Of a DNA stretch of 64,000 bases, positions 8,147-18,190 are shown in pieces. The notes beneath the pieces are model-generated. The model saw only the letters and a list, made by a program, of their open reading frames with translations, was not told the origin of the DNA and searched no databases. Location of the stretch: positions 4,464,001 to 4,528,000 of the forward strand of contig NZ_AP022587.1 of assembly GCF_010731715.1 (NCBI RefSeq), given 5' to 3'. Each line of letters opens with the position of its first letter. The stretch's first letter is position 1. A program made the translations under genes and the position numbers. The DNA is from Mycobacterium stomatepiae. Its GTDB lineage: Bacteria > Actinomycetota > Actinomycetes > Mycobacteriales > Mycobacteriaceae.

Positions 8147-10516
8147 ATGAACCGGAAAAACGTGATTCGCATAGTCACGGCGATCGCTGTCGTAGTACTG
8201 CTCGGCTGGTCGTTCTTCTATTTCAGCGATGACACCCGCGGCTACAAACCCGTCGACACCTCGGTGGCGTTGTCCCAGATCAGCGGCGACAACGTCAAGA
8301 GCGCGCAGATCGATGACCGTGAGCAGCAACTGCGGTTGACCCTGAAGAAGGGCAACAACGACACCGACAACTCCGACAAGGTCATCACCAAATACCCCAA
8401 CGGCTATGCCATCGACCTGTTCAACGCCCTGAATGCGAAGAACGCCAAGGTCGCGACCGTCGTCAACGAAGGCAGCATCCTGGGCGAGCTGCTGGTTTAC
8501 GTGCTGCCGCTGCTGCTGCTGGTCGGGCTGTTCGTAATGTTCTCGCGCATGCAGGGCGGCGCCCGGATGGGCTTCGGCTTCGGCAAATCGCGCGCCAAGC
8601 AGCTGTCCAAGGACATGCCGAAGACCACGTTCGCCGACGTTGCCGGCGTCGACGAGGCGGTCGAGGAGCTCTACGAGATCAAGGACTTCCTGCAGAACCC
8701 CAGCCGGTATCAGGCCCTGGGCGCCAAGATCCCCAAGGGTGTGCTGCTCTACGGGCCCCCGGGAACCGGCAAGACGTTGCTGGCCCGTGCGGTGGCCGGT
8801 GAGGCCGGGGTGCCGTTCTTCACCATCTCGGGTTCGGATTTCGTCGAAATGTTCGTCGGTGTCGGCGCCTCCCGGGTGCGCGACCTGTTCGAACAGGCCA
8901 AGCAGAACAGCCCGTGCATCATCTTCGTCGACGAGATCGACGCGGTGGGCCGCCAGCGCGGCGCCGGCCTGGGCGGTGGCCACGACGAGCGCGAGCAGAC
9001 GCTGAACCAACTGCTGGTCGAGATGGACGGCTTCGGCGACCGTGCCGGCGTCATCCTGATCGCCGCGACGAACCGGCCCGACATCCTGGACCCGGCGCTG
9101 TTGCGCCCGGGACGCTTCGACCGCCAGATCCCGGTGTCCAACCCCGACCTGGCGGGCCGGCGTGCGGTGCTGGCCGTGCACTCCAAGGGCAAGCCGATTG
9201 CCTCCGACGCCGACCTGGACGGGCTGGCCAAGCGAACCGTCGGTATGACCGGTGCCGACCTGGCCAACGTCATCAACGAGGCCGCGCTGCTGACCGCGCG
9301 GGAAAACGGCACCGTGATCACCGGGCCCGCTCTCGAGGAGGCGGTGGACAGGGTGATCGGCGGACCGCGCCGCAAGGGCCGGATCATCAGCGAGCACGAG
9401 AAGAAGATCACCGCCTATCACGAAGGCGGGCACACCCTGGCCGCCTGGGCGATGCCCGACATCGACCCCGTGTACAAGGTGACGATCCTGGCCCGCGGTC
9501 GCACCGGCGGGCACGCCGTCGCGGTGCCCGAAGAGGACAAGGGCCTGCGCACCCGCTCGGAGATGGTCGCGCAGCTGGTGTTCGCGATGGGTGGGCGCGC
9601 CGCCGAGGAGCTGGTCTTCCGCGAGCCGACGACCGGCGCGGTGTCCGACATCGAGCAGGCCACCAAAACCGCGCGCGCGATGGTCACCGAATTCGGCATG
9701 AGCGCCAAACTCGGTGCCGTCAAATATGGTTCCGAGCACGGCGACCCGTTCCTGGGCCGCACGATGGGCAATCAGGCGGATTACTCTCACGAGGTCGCCC
9801 GCGACATCGACGACGAAATCCGTAAGCTCATCGAGGCCGCACACACCGAGGCCTGGGAAATCCTTACCGAGTACCGCGATGTGCTCGACACGTTGGCCGG
9901 CGAGCTGTTGGAGAAAGAGACCCTGCACCGCCCCGAGCTGGAGCAGATCTTCTCCGGCGTCGAAAAGCGGCCCCGGCTCACGGTGTTCGACGATTTCGGC
10001 GGCCGCATCCCGTCGGACAAGCCGCCGATCAAGACGCCCGGCGAGCTGGCGATCGAGCGCGGCGAGCCCTGGCCCCAGCCGGTTCCCGAGCCGGCATTCA
10101 AAGCCGCGATCGCGGCGGCCAGTCAGGCCGCCGAGGCCGCGCGCGTGGAGGCCGACAGAAAAGCCCACGGCCCCAACGGTTCTCACGGAGGACAGGGCAC
10201 CGGCGATCACGAGCGTCATCCCACCCAGCCGGACTACGGTGCTCCGGCCGGCTGGTATGCGCCGGGCTGGCCGCCGCCCCCGCAGCAACAACCGCAGGGT
10301 CACTGGTATCCGCCTCCGGCGCAGCCGTATTGGCCGCAGCCGGCGCCGAGTTATCCGGGCCAGCCCGGGCGTGGCCCGGGCCAGGACCAGGCTCAGCCGT
10401 CGTACCCGCCCTACCCGCCGTACCCCCCGCCTGCTCAGCCCAGTCCGGATCCGGGAAAATCGCCTGACCAACGGGATGAGGATGTGAGCCGGCCCAATCC
10501 GCCGGCCCGAGGCTGA
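8147..10516 (+). CDS. ftsH: ATP-dependent membrane zinc protease FtsH
   Basis: 789 residues, start at ATG 8147 (MNRKNVIRI). Two membrane segments (about residues 6-24 and 110-128) flank a periplasmic-side domain. The AAA+ domain follows, with Walker A 'GPPGTGKT', Walker B 'IIFVDEID' and an arginine-finger region '[16 protein letters not shown]', and then the zinc protease motif HEGGH. The last 100 residues are a Pro/Tyr/Gln-rich tail with YPP repeats, a variable cytoplasmic extension typical of mycobacterial FtsH. The enzyme extracts and degrades membrane and regulatory proteins. It opens a long plus-strand block and is 15 bases upstream of folE. Confidence 0.97.
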   Translation: MNRKNVIRIVTAIAVVVLLGWSFFYFSDDTRGYKPVDTSVALSQISGDNVKSAQIDDREQQLRLTLKKGNNDTDNSDKVITKYPNGYAIDLFNALNAKNAKVATVVNEGSILGELLVYVLPLLLLVGLFVMFSRMQGGARMGFGFGKSRAKQLSKDMPKTTFADVAGVDEAVEELYEIKDFLQNPSRYQALGAKIPKGVLLYGPPGTGKTLLARAVAGEAGVPFFTISGSDFVEMFVGVGASRVRDLFEQAKQNSPCIIFVDEIDAVGRQRGAGLGGGHDEREQTLNQLLVEMDGFGDRAGVILIAATNRPDILDPALLRPGRFDRQIPVSNPDLAGRRAVLAVHSKGKPIASDADLDGLAKRTVGMTGADLANVINEAALLTARENGTVITGPALEEAVDRVIGGPRRKGRIISEHEKKITAYHEGGHTLAAWAMPDIDPVYKVTILARGRTGGHAVAVPEEDKGLRTRSEMVAQLVFAMGGRAAEELVFREPTTGAVSDIEQATKTARAMVTEFGMSAKLGAVKYGSEHGDPFLGRTMGNQADYSHEVARDIDDEIRKLIEAAHTEAWEILTEYRDVLDTLAGELLEKETLHRPELEQIFSGVEKRPRLTVFDDFGGRIPSDKPPIKTPGELAIERGEPWPQPVPEPAFKAAIAAASQAAEAARVEADRKAHGPNGSHGGQGTGDHERHPTQPDYGAPAGWYAPGWPPPPQQQPQGHWYPPPAQPYWPQPAPSYPGQPGRGPGQDQAQPSYPPYPPYPPPAQPSPDPGKSPDQRDEDVSRPNPPARG

Positions 10517-10531
10517 CGAACGGAGAATTCG

Positions 10532-11140
10532 ATGGTGCTGCCGGATACCCGGGCCGCGCTGGATCGCGTACGGGCGTTCGATCAGGCACGTGCGGAGGCG
10601 GCCGTCCGCGAGCTGTTGTATGCGATCGGCGAAGACCCGGAGCGAGCGGGGTTGCGGGACACTCCCGCCCGTGTCGCTCGCGCATATCGGGAAATGTTCT
10701 CCGGGCTCTACACCGACCCCTCCGACGTGCTCAACACGATGTTCGACGAAGACCACGATGAATTGGTGATCGTCAAGGAAATACCGCTGTACTCCACATG
10801 TGAGCATCACCTGGTGTCGTTCCACGGCGTTGCGCACGTCGGCTACATCCCCGGGACGGACGGCCGGGTCACGGGGTTGTCGAAAATCGCGCGGCTGGTC
10901 GACCTCTACGCCAAGCGGCCGCAGGTTCAGGAGCGGCTCACCAGCCAGATCGCCGATGCGCTGGTGAAGCGGCTCGGCCCCCGTGGGGTGATCGTCGTGG
11001 TCGAGGCCGAGCATCTGTGCATGGCGATGCGCGGTGTGCGCAAGCCCGGCGCGATCACTACGACCTCCGCGGTACGCGGGCAATTCAAAACCGACGCTGC
11101 GTCCCGAGCCGAAGCGCTCGACCTGATCCTGCGTAAGTGA
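10532..11140 (+). CDS. folE: GTP cyclohydrolase I
   Basis: 202 residues. Converts GTP to 7,8-dihydroneopterin triphosphate, the first step of folate synthesis. The zinc and active-site residues are visible in '[12 protein letters not shown]' and in 'EHLCMAMRG'. An ACGGAG ribosome binding site precedes the ATG. Its TGA overlaps the GTG of folP1 (GTGA), so translation is probably coupled. First of four consecutive folate genes downstream of ftsH. Confidence 0.97.
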   Translation: MVLPDTRAALDRVRAFDQARAEAAVRELLYAIGEDPERAGLRDTPARVARAYREMFSGLYTDPSDVLNTMFDEDHDELVIVKEIPLYSTCEHHLVSFHGVAHVGYIPGTDGRVTGLSKIARLVDLYAKRPQVQERLTSQIADALVKRLGPRGVIVVVEAEHLCMAMRGVRKPGAITTTSAVRGQFKTDAASRAEALDLILRK

Positions 11141-11979
11141 GTTCGCCGCCTGTGCAGGTCGTCGGGGTTGTCAACGTCACTGATGACTCATTCTCGGACG
11201 GCGGGCGTTACCTCAACGTCGACAACGCCGTCGCGCACGGCCTGGCGTTGGCGGCCGAGGGCGCGGGCATCGTCGACGTCGGCGGGGAGTCGACCCGGCC
11301 CGGTGCCACCCGGATCGACCCCGGAATAGAGAGCGCCCGCGTCGTTCCTGTGGTCAAAGGACTTGCAGCGCGGGGTATTACCGTCAGCATTGACACCATG
11401 CACGCTGACGTCGCGCGCACGGCGCTGGAGAATGGCGCGCAGATCGTCAACGACGTGTCCGGCGGACGGGCGGATCCCGCGATGGCGCCGCTGGTGGCCG
11501 AAGCCGGGGTGCGGTGGGTGTTGATGCATTGGCGATCGGTGTCGGCCGAGCATCCGCACCAGGCCCCGCACTACCGCGATGTGGTGGCGGAGGTGCGCTC
11601 GGAATTGCTGGCCAGCGTTGACGACGCGGTGCGCGCCGGCGTCGACCCGGCGAAGCTGATCATCGACCCCGGGCTGGGATTCGCCAAGACGGGACAACAT
11701 AATTGGGCGTTGCTACACGCGTTGCCAGAGTTGGTGACCACGGGGGTGCCGGTACTCCTGGGTGCCTCGCGTAAACGGTTCCTCGGTACGCTGTTGGCCG
11801 GATCGGATGGGTCGCCGCGACCGCCCGACGGGCGCGAGACGGCGACCGCGGTGATTTCCGCGCTGGCCGCCCTCGACGGGGCCTGGGGTGTGCGAGTGCA
11901 CGATGTGCGGGCCTCGGTCGACGCCCTCAAGGTCGTGGGCGCGTGGACCCAGACAGAGCGGACTCAAAGCGATGGCTGA
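11137..11979 (+). CDS. folP1: Dihydropteroate synthase
   Basis: 280 residues from a GTG overlapping the end of folE by four bases. Condenses dihydropterin pyrophosphate with p-aminobenzoate and is the sulfonamide target. TIM-barrel landmarks are all present: '[11 protein letters not shown]', 'GGESTRPGA', 'NDVSGG', 'DPGLGFAKT' and 'GASRKRFLG'. No truncation or unusual insertion is seen. It overlaps the start of folB by eight bases. Confidence 0.97.
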   Translation: MSSPPVQVVGVVNVTDDSFSDGGRYLNVDNAVAHGLALAAEGAGIVDVGGESTRPGATRIDPGIESARVVPVVKGLAARGITVSIDTMHADVARTALENGAQIVNDVSGGRADPAMAPLVAEAGVRWVLMHWRSVSAEHPHQAPHYRDVVAEVRSELLASVDDAVRAGVDPAKLIIDPGLGFAKTGQHNWALLHALPELVTTGVPVLLGASRKRFLGTLLAGSDGSPRPPDGRETATAVISALAALDGAWGVRVHDVRASVDALKVVGAWTQTERTQSDG

Positions 11980-12370
11980 CCGAATCGAGTTGCGCGGCTT
12001 GACAGTTCAAGGCCGGCACGGAGTGCACGAATTCGAGCGGATCAACGGGCAGGAGTTCGTCGTCGACATTGTGGCGTGGATCGACCTGGTCGATGCCGCC
12101 GCCAGCGACGACCTGGCCGACACCCACGACTACGCTGCCCTGGCCGAGCGGGCCGCCGCCATCGTCGCGGGCCCCGCACGGAACCTGATCGAAACGGTGG
12201 GCGCGGAGATCGCAGATTTCGTGATGGACGACGAACGCGTGCATGCCGTCGAGGTCACGGTGCACAAGCCGCATGCCCCGATCGAGCAGCAGTTCGCCGA
12301 CGTGGCAGTGGTGATCCGACGGTCGCGGCGGGGCGGTCGCGGTTCGGTGATTCCCGCGGGCGGGGTGTGA
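11972..12370 (+). CDS. folB: Dihydroneopterin aldolase
   Basis: 132 residues from the ATG at 11972 ('[18 protein letters not shown]'). Cleaves dihydroneopterin to 6-hydroxymethyl-dihydropterin and glycolaldehyde. The GxxGVHEFE-type start, the pterin-anchoring Glu region '[14 protein letters not shown]' and the catalytic Lys in '[10 protein letters not shown]' are all present. The reading frame extends further upstream inside folP1, but this ATG is where family similarity begins. It overlaps folP1 by eight bases and is followed 52 bases later by folK. Confidence 0.95.
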   Translation: MADRIELRGLTVQGRHGVHEFERINGQEFVVDIVAWIDLVDAAASDDLADTHDYAALAERAAAIVAGPARNLIETVGAEIADFVMDDERVHAVEVTVHKPHAPIEQQFADVAVVIRRSRRGGRGSVIPAGGV

Positions 12371-12422
12371 TGACGCGCGTCGGCGACGATGCAGAGCGCA
12401 GCGATGAGGAGGAGCGGCGCTC

Positions 12423-12950
12423 ATGACCTCCGTCGTACTGTCCATCGGTTCCAACCTCGGGGACCGGCTGGCGCGGTTGCAGTCGGTCGTCGACGGGCTC
12501 GGCGATGCGGTGATCGCCATCTCGCCCGCGTACGAGACGGCTCCGTGGGGCGGTCTAGAGCAGGGGCCGTTCCTCAACGCGGTGCTGATCGCCGACGACC
12601 CGGCCCTCGACGGGCAGGGCTGGCTGCGCCGGGCGCAGGAGTTCGAGCAGGCCGCGGGCCGGATTCGCGGCGAACGCTGGGGCCCGCGCAGCCTGGACGT
12701 GGACCTGATCGCCTGCCACTCGGCCGACGGCGAGGTGTTCAGCCTGGAAAACAACCTGACGCTGCCGCATCCGCTGGCCCATCTGCGGGCGTTCGTCATG
12801 ATCCCGTGGCTGGACATCGACCCGGACGCTCAGCTGACGGTGGCCGGCGGACCGCAGCCCGTCGCCCGACTGGTGACCGAGCTGGAGCCGGCCGACCGAG
12901 ACGGTGTGCGGCCGTCCGGCCTGGTGCTCGAGCGGGGATCGACGAGCTGA
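12423..12950 (+). CDS. folK: HPPK: 2-amino-4-hydroxy-6-hydroxymethyldihydropteridine pyrophosphokinase
   Basis: 175 residues. Transfers pyrophosphate from ATP to 6-hydroxymethyl-dihydropterin, supplying FolP1. Typical motifs are 'SIGSNLGDR' at the start, 'GPFLNAVL', the metal-binding 'PRSLDVDLI', and 'LPHPLAHLRAFVM' near the end. A GAGGAG ribosome binding site lies just before the ATG. The stop codon shares one base with the ATG of the next gene (TGATG), so they are translationally coupled. Confidence 0.96.
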   Translation: MTSVVLSIGSNLGDRLARLQSVVDGLGDAVIAISPAYETAPWGGLEQGPFLNAVLIADDPALDGQGWLRRAQEFEQAAGRIRGERWGPRSLDVDLIACHSADGEVFSLENNLTLPHPLAHLRAFVMIPWLDIDPDAQLTVAGGPQPVARLVTELEPADRDGVRPSGLVLERGSTS

Positions 12951-13426
12951 TGGGGCCGACCCGGAAACGTGACCTAACGGCCGCGGTGGTCGGTGCCGCA
13001 TTTCTGGGATATCTGCTGATCAAGGTGCTATTCCGGTGGTTTCCACCGATCACGGTGTGGACCGGTCTGTCGCTGCTCGCGGTCGCCGTCGCCGAGGCGC
13101 TGTGGGCGCGCTACGTGCGAGCCAAGATCAACGACGGGGAGATCGGGGACGGACCCGGTTGGCTGCATCCGCTTTCGGTGGCCCGCAGCGTGATGGTCGC
13201 CAAGGCGTCGGCCTGGGTGGGCGCCCTGGTCCTGGGTTGGTGGATCGGGATCCTGGTGTACTTCCTGCCGCGCCGATCGTGGTTGCGGGTAGCCGCGGAG
13301 GACACCACCGGAACTGTGGTGGCGGCCGTCAGCGCGCTGGCGCTGTTGGGTGCCGCGCTGTGGTTGCAGGCTTGCTGCAAGTCCCCACCGGATCCCACCG
13401 ATCACGTCGAGGGGGCGGAGAGCTAG
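12950..13426 (+). CDS. DUF3180 membrane protein (Rv3605c-like)
   Basis: 158 residues beginning MGPTRKRDLTAAVVG. Four hydrophobic segments are visible (about residues 9-28, 33-51, 83-103 and 118-137), so it is an integral membrane protein. This family, DUF3180, is regularly the gene after folK in actinobacteria, and its function is not established. The start codon overlaps the folK stop. A CC pair (LQACCKSP) precedes a short hydrophilic tail. The conserved position suggests a link to folate or pterin handling, but nothing in the sequence proves it. Confidence 0.88.
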   Translation: MGPTRKRDLTAAVVGAAFLGYLLIKVLFRWFPPITVWTGLSLLAVAVAEALWARYVRAKINDGEIGDGPGWLHPLSVARSVMVAKASAWVGALVLGWWIGILVYFLPRRSWLRVAAEDTTGTVVAAVSALALLGAALWLQACCKSPPDPTDHVEGAES

Positions 13427-13558
13427 CGGACCCGGCGAGGTTGCGGGCCACAACCCGGGCCGGCCGGAACCACGGGCTGATCAACAGCGATCAATCGACG
13501 GATTAACCCAGGTGAGAATCGCCGGAGTCGCGCGACACGCGGAGTGACGTCGCGCAGG

Positions 13559-13564
13559 TACAGT
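13559..13564 (+). promoter_or_regulatory. Leaderless-type -10 box for the DUF6779-like gene
   Basis: TACAGT followed by exactly six bases and then the ATG at 13571. In mycobacteria a TANNNT hexamer six or seven bases before a start codon places the transcription start on the codon itself, giving a leaderless mRNA. No ribosome binding site is seen. This would be an internal promoter within the long plus-strand block. Confidence 0.6.
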
Positions 13565-13570
13565 CAGGCC

Positions 13571-14935
13571 ATGACCGTTCTGTCCCGCGGCGCCCGGGTT
13601 CGGCGCGGCGGCCGCAGGCCGGGGTGGGTGCTCTTGACGACGTTGCTGGTCCTCGCAATCGGGGCGAGTTCCGCACTGGTTTTCACGAATCGCGTGGAAC
13701 TTCTCAAGCTCGCTGTGATCCTGGCGCTGTGGGCCGCAGTCGCCGGTGCCTTCGTGTCGGTGCTGTATCGCCGGCAAAGCGACGCCGACCAGTCGCGGGT
13801 GCGCGACCTGAAACTGGTCTACGATTTGCAGCTTGATCGCGAGATCTCAGCGCGTCGCGAGTACGAGCTGACCGTCGAGTCCCAGTTACGCCGCGAGCTG
13901 GCTTCAGAGATCCGCGCCCAAGCCGCCGACGATCTGGCCGCGCTGCGTGCCGAGGTGGCTGCGCTGCGGAACAGCCTGGAAATCCTGTTCGACACCGATC
14001 TCGAGCAGCGGCCCGCCCTGGAGACCCTGGAGACCGATACGCCGCCCGCCCGCACCTACCGAGATTGGGACCGCAATAGCGAGGGCGCGGGCGTCGATTG
14101 GGTGACCAGCGACCGCGTCACCTCGGTCCGGGAGGGCGCATCGGTGAGCTCGGCCGAATCCCGCACCGACGAGTCCGCGATCATCGACGTGCCCGAAGAA
14201 CCGCTGCTTCCGCCCCGCTCGCGACGGTCCCAGTACGAGGGTCAGCAAGAGGCTGCTTACCCGCAGCAGCAGGTCCACTACCCCGAGGCCCCGCCGTATG
14301 TGCCCCCGCCGATGCCGGCTCCGGCGGAGGCAGACCCGCGATTCGAGCCCCCACAGTGGCGGCCGGTACCGCCGCCGGAGCCGCCGCCGCCGCCGACTCG
14401 GCCGGATTGGCAGCCGGTCAACGCCGACGGGCTCTGGCTGCCCCCGGGCGCGCCGGGCAGCAATTGGGCGGGTGCCGACGCGCCCGAGGCACCCGTCGCC
14501 CCGCCGTCGGGCCGGCGCCGACGCCGGCATGCAGACGCCGAGGAGCAGTTCGATGGCCCGCCCGCGGGCAACGAACCGTCGCCGGCCGGCGAATCCGGCC
14601 GGCGGTCGCGGTCGCGGCACTCCGCGGAGTACCGCGACTACAGTGTCCGCAACTTCATCGCTCCGAACGAGCCCGGCTCGCCGCCTCCCGCCGCCGCGAC
14701 CGCGCCACCCCCGCCGCCGCACCTCAGGCAGGCGCCGCCGGACGCGCCGCCGCCGCCGCCGCCTCGACTGGCCCCGGCACCACACCTGGAGCCGGCGCCC
14801 CGCCACCTCGGCGCCGATGAGGGGCTGGACGGCGGTGAAGCACCGCAAACGGGCGGTCAGTCGGTTGCCGACCTGCTGGCACGGCTGCAGGTGCAGCCAT
14901 CCGACGGAGGCCGGCGCCGCCGCCGAGAGGGCTGA
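13571..14935 (+). CDS. Proline-rich membrane protein, DUF6779-like (Rv3604c-like)
   Basis: 454 residues from the ATG at 13571. A basic start is followed by two membrane segments (about residues 18-36 and 43-62), a charged alpha-helical, probably coiled-coil stretch (about 75-145, rich in Arg/Glu/Leu), and a long disordered tail dominated by Pro, Ala and Arg. The architecture matches the uncharacterised Rv3604c family. It lies between the folate and pantothenate genes. The tail resembles those of cell-envelope or division-associated actinobacterial proteins, but no function can be assigned. Confidence 0.85.
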   Translation: MTVLSRGARVRRGGRRPGWVLLTTLLVLAIGASSALVFTNRVELLKLAVILALWAAVAGAFVSVLYRRQSDADQSRVRDLKLVYDLQLDREISARREYELTVESQLRRELASEIRAQAADDLAALRAEVAALRNSLEILFDTDLEQRPALETLETDTPPARTYRDWDRNSEGAGVDWVTSDRVTSVREGASVSSAESRTDESAIIDVPEEPLLPPRSRRSQYEGQQEAAYPQQQVHYPEAPPYVPPPMPAPAEADPRFEPPQWRPVPPPEPPPPPTRPDWQPVNADGLWLPPGAPGSNWAGADAPEAPVAPPSGRRRRRHADAEEQFDGPPAGNEPSPAGESGRRSRSRHSAEYRDYSVRNFIAPNEPGSPPPAAATAPPPPPHLRQAPPDAPPPPPPRLAPAPHLEPAPRHLGADEGLDGGEAPQTGGQSVADLLARLQVQPSDGGRRRRREG

Positions 14936-15051
14936 GCTGGGAGCTTCCTCACATTGGGACTGGGTCGACGATCGACTACAGTCGTAATGACCGTCCGGTA
15001 CCTCCGAGTTGGGACTGGAACGAACGAATCAACGATGCGAGGTCGTCTGCG

Positions 15052-15963
15052 GTGGAGCAGTTCGACGGTTTGCGCCCGGCCAGGCTCAAGGTAGGGATCA
15101 TTTCGGCTGGCCGGGTGGGTACCGCCCTGGGTGTCGCGCTGGAGCGCGCTGAGCACGTCGTGGTGGCGTGCAGCGCCATCTCCCATACGTCGCGCCAGCG
15201 GGCGGCCCATCGGTTGCCCGATACCACGGTGGCTTCGCCGCCCGACGTCGCCGCGGCCTCCGAGCTGCTGCTGTTGGCGGTTCCCGACAGCGAACTCGCC
15301 GGCCTGATCTCCGGGCTGGCCGCGACCTCGGCGGTCCGGCCCGGCACGATCGTCGTGCACACGTCGGGCGCGAACGGCGTCGGCATTCTGGAGCCGCTGG
15401 CCCAGCTCGGCTGCATCTCGCTGGCGATTCACCCGGCGATGACGTTCACCGGCTCCGACGAGGACATCAGCCGGCTGCCCGACACCTGCTTCGGCATCAC
15501 CGCGGCCGACGACGTCGGCCACGCGATCGGGCAGTCACTGGTGCTGGAGATGGGTGGCGAGCCGTTTTGCGTGCGCGAGGACGACCGCGTGCTCTACCAC
15601 GCCGCGCTGGCCCATGCGGGCAACCACATCGTGGCGGTGCTCGCCGACGCGCTCGACGCGTTGCGGGCCGCCCTGCGGGGCAGCGAACTGCTCGGGCAAC
15701 AGACCGTCGACGAGCAGCCCGGTGGCCTTGCCGAACGCATCATCGGCCCGCTGGCCCGCGCGGCGCTGGAGAACACGCTGCAGCGCGGGCAGGCCGCGCT
15801 CACCGGTCCGGTGGCCCGCGGCGACGCCGCCGCGGTCGCCGACCACCTGCGCGCGCTGACGCACGTCGATCCCGAGCTGGCCCAGGCCTATCGGGTCAAT
15901 GCCCTACGGACCGCGCAGCGTGCCCACGCCCCGCAGGCCGTCGTCGAGGTGCTGGCGCAATGA
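15052..15963 (+). CDS. DUF2520 Rossmann-fold protein (Rv3603c-like)
   Basis: 303 residues from a GTG at 15052. The N-terminal half is a Rossmann domain ('[18 protein letters not shown]', '[14 protein letters not shown]', 'VVHTSGANG'). The C-terminal half is the DUF2520 helical domain with 'HPAMTFTG', which resembles the 6-phosphogluconate / ketopantoate reductase C-terminal fold. Its stop overlaps the panC start (ATGA), and panD and coaX follow. Fold and position make it a candidate NAD(P)-dependent dehydrogenase of the pantothenate pathway, but this is inference. A TACAGT box at 14977-14982 could supply a promoter about 60 bases upstream. Confidence 0.88.
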   Translation: MEQFDGLRPARLKVGIISAGRVGTALGVALERAEHVVVACSAISHTSRQRAAHRLPDTTVASPPDVAAASELLLLAVPDSELAGLISGLAATSAVRPGTIVVHTSGANGVGILEPLAQLGCISLAIHPAMTFTGSDEDISRLPDTCFGITAADDVGHAIGQSLVLEMGGEPFCVREDDRVLYHAALAHAGNHIVAVLADALDALRAALRGSELLGQQTVDEQPGGLAERIIGPLARAALENTLQRGQAALTGPVARGDAAAVADHLRALTHVDPELAQAYRVNALRTAQRAHAPQAVVEVLAQ

Positions 15964-16886
15964 ACGCGAAGACGGCCCGCAAGTTCAATCCGGGCGAGCT
16001 GAACGTCTACGCGGCGCCACGCGACGCGTCGGATGTCAGTCGCGCACTGCGCCACACCGGCCGCCGGGTAATGCTGGTGCCGACGATGGGCGCGCTGCAT
16101 CAGGGGCACCTGTCCTTGGTGCGCGCGGCCAAGCGGGTACCCGGCTCGGTAGTCGCGGTTTCGATCTTTGTGAATCCATTGCAATTCGGCGCCGGCGAAG
16201 ACCTCGACGCCTACCCGCGCACCCTCGACGACGACCTGGCGCTGCTGCGCGGCGAAGGCGTCGAGATCGTGTTCGCCCCGACTGCCGCGGCGATGTATCC
16301 CGACGGCATGCGCACCACAGTGCAGCCCGGTCCGCTGGCCGCTGAGCTCGAAGGAGCGGCGCGCCCAACGCATTTCGGCGGGATGTTGACCGTTGTGTGC
16401 AAGCTGTTGCAGATCGTGCGGCCCGACCGGGTCTTCTTCGGCGAAAAGGACTACCAGCAGTTGGTGCTGGTCCGTCAGATGGTCGCCGACTTGAATCTCG
16501 AGGTGCAGGTCGTCGGAGTGCCCACCGTGCGGGAAGGCGACGGGCTGGCGATGTCGTCGCGCAACCGCTACCTGGACCCGGTCCAGCGCGAATTGGCGGC
16601 CACGCTGTCGGCGGCGCTGCTGGCCGGCGCGCATGCGGCGGGCGCGGGCGAACGCGCCGCGCTGGATGCGGCCCGCGAGGTGCTCGCGGCGGCACCGGCC
16701 ATCGACGTCGACTACCTGGAGCTGCGCGACGCGAACCTCGGCCCGGCGCAGGTCGGCCGGCCCGGCCGGCTACTGATCGCCGCCCGGCTGGGCAGCACCA
16801 GACTGTTGGACAACATCGCGATCGACGTCGAAGCCACGCCGGCACCCTTCGGGCCGGACAACCATGAATCACCTTGGAGGAACTGA
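15960..16886 (+). CDS. panC: Pantothenate synthetase
   Basis: 308 residues from the ATG at 15960, which overlaps the previous stop by four bases. Condenses pantoate with beta-alanine using ATP. Nucleotidyl-transferase landmarks are 'MGALHQGH' (HxGH type), 'FVNPLQFG', 'FGEKDYQQL' and 'AMSSRNRYL' (KMSKS-like). It directly precedes panD, whose product supplies its beta-alanine, and the two genes overlap at TGATG. Confidence 0.96.
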   Translation: MNAKTARKFNPGELNVYAAPRDASDVSRALRHTGRRVMLVPTMGALHQGHLSLVRAAKRVPGSVVAVSIFVNPLQFGAGEDLDAYPRTLDDDLALLRGEGVEIVFAPTAAAMYPDGMRTTVQPGPLAAELEGAARPTHFGGMLTVVCKLLQIVRPDRVFFGEKDYQQLVLVRQMVADLNLEVQVVGVPTVREGDGLAMSSRNRYLDPVQRELAATLSAALLAGAHAAGAGERAALDAAREVLAAAPAIDVDYLELRDANLGPAQVGRPGRLLIAARLGSTRLLDNIAIDVEATPAPFGPDNHESPWRN

Positions 16887-17317
16887 TGTTTCGGACGATG
16901 CTCAAATCAAAGATCCACCGCGCCACCGTCACGCAGGCTGATTTGCACTACGTCGGCTCGGTGACGATCGACGCCGATCTGATGGACGCGGCCGACCTGC
17001 TGGAGGGTGAGCAGGTGACCATCGTGGACATCGACAACGGCGCCCGCCTGGTCACCTACGCCATCACGGGCGAGCGTGGCACCGGCATCATCGGAATCAA
17101 CGGTGCCGCGGCACATCTCGTGCACCCTGGCGACCTGGTGATCCTGATCGCGTACGGGACGATGGAGGACGCCGAGGCCCGTGCCTACCAGCCGCGCATC
17201 GTCTTCGTCGACGCCGACAACAAGCAGATCGACCTGGGCAACGACCCGGCATTCGTGCCCGACTTCGAAATAGTCGGAGCGGCTGAGTTGCTCAATCCCC
17301 GGATGGGTGCGCGATAG
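16886..17317 (+). CDS. panD: Aspartate 1-decarboxylase proenzyme
   Basis: 143 residues from the ATG at 16886, with GGAGG nine bases upstream. Makes beta-alanine from aspartate. The self-cleavage site is Gly24-Ser25 in 'HYVGSVTID', where Ser25 becomes the catalytic pyruvoyl group. '[15 protein letters not shown]' and the Lys/Tyr active-site residues are as expected. Starting four codons upstream is possible but would misplace the cleavage site and the ribosome binding site. Confidence 0.97.
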   Translation: MFRTMLKSKIHRATVTQADLHYVGSVTIDADLMDAADLLEGEQVTIVDIDNGARLVTYAITGERGTGIIGINGAAAHLVHPGDLVILIAYGTMEDAEARAYQPRIVFVDADNKQIDLGNDPAFVPDFEIVGAAELLNPRMGAR

Positions 17318-17319
17318 CC

Positions 17320-18135
17320 GTGCTGCTGGCGATTGACGTCCGCAACACGCACACCGTCGTCGGGCTGCTATCCGGCGCCAAAGATCAAGCAAAAGTGGTG
17401 CAGCAGTGGCGGATCCGCACCGAGTCCGAGGTCACCGCGGACGAGCTGGCGCTGACCATTGACGGCCTGATCGGTGACGACTCCGAGCAACTCACCGGAG
17501 CCGCGGCGCTGTCCACCGTCCCGTCGGTGCTGCACGAGGTGCGGGTCATGCTCGACCAGTACTGGCCGTCGGTACCGCACGTGCTGATCGAGCCCGGCGT
17601 GCGGACCGGAATCCCGCTGCTGGTCGACAATCCGAAGGAAGTCGGCGCCGACCGCATCGTCAACTGCCTGGCGGCTTTCAACAAATTCGGCAAGGCCTGC
17701 ATCGTCGTCGACTTCGGATCGTCGATCTGCGTGGACGTGGTGTCGGCCAAGGGTGAGTTCCTCGGTGGCGCCATCGCACCCGGGGTTCAGGTCTCCTCGG
17801 ATGCTGCCGCGGCCCGCTCGGCCGCGCTGCGCCGAGTCGAGCTGTCCCGGCCCCGGTCGGTGGTCGGCAAGAACACCGTCGAGTGCATGCAGGCCGGCGC
17901 GGTGTTCGGCTTCGCCGGATTGGTCGACGGCCTGGTGGGGCGCGTCCGCGAGGACGTGGACGGCTTCTCCGGCGACGACGTGGTGGTCGTCGCGACCGGC
18001 CACACCGCGCCGCTACTGCTGTCCGAGCTGCACACTGCTGCGCACTACGACCAGCACCTGACGCTGCAGGGGCTGCGGCTGGTCTTCGAGCGCAACCGTG
18101 ACGCGCAGCGCGGCCGGCTTAAGACCGCGCGCTGA
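17320..18135 (+). CDS. coaX: Type III pantothenate kinase
   Basis: 271 residues from a GTG two bases after the panD stop. Phosphorylates pantothenate in the first step from vitamin to coenzyme A, using the acetate/sugar kinase fold of type III enzymes. Motifs are '[12 protein letters not shown]' (phosphate loop), '[12 protein letters not shown]', '[13 protein letters not shown]' and 'GGAIAPGV'. Together with panC and panD it forms a compact pantothenate-to-CoA operon. Confidence 0.94.
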   Translation: MLLAIDVRNTHTVVGLLSGAKDQAKVVQQWRIRTESEVTADELALTIDGLIGDDSEQLTGAAALSTVPSVLHEVRVMLDQYWPSVPHVLIEPGVRTGIPLLVDNPKEVGADRIVNCLAAFNKFGKACIVVDFGSSICVDVVSAKGEFLGGAIAPGVQVSSDAAAARSAALRRVELSRPRSVVGKNTVECMQAGAVFGFAGLVDGLVGRVREDVDGFSGDDVVVVATGHTAPLLLSELHTAAHYDQHLTLQGLRLVFERNRDAQRGRLKTAR

Positions 18136-18172
18136 GCGTGGACGCCTGCGGCGGAGCCCACGCGAAGTCCTT

Positions 18173-18190
18173 TAAGCTGGCACGTCGTGA
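18173..18190 (+). promoter_or_regulatory. Promoter/start element of lysS, identical to that of cysS
   Basis: TAAGCT followed by eight bases and GTG. The 18 bases TAAGCTGGCACGTCGTGA occur identically at the start of cysS (35235-35252). TAAGCT fits the mycobacterial -10 consensus TANNNT, and there is no ribosome binding site, so a leaderless or nearly leaderless transcript is likely. The identity continues through the start codon, beyond the -10 box itself. Confidence 0.65.

Noticed and set aside
8078..11083. A 1001-codon open frame on the minus strand opposite ftsH and folE
   Set aside because: It mirrors the third-position G/C pattern of two well-known plus-strand genes and has no recognisable domain, being His/Arg/Gly-rich shadow sequence.
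12389..13426. Long upstream extension of the DUF3180 frame through folK
   Set aside because: The part before 12950 is a shadow of folK; the ATG overlapping the folK stop is the natural start.
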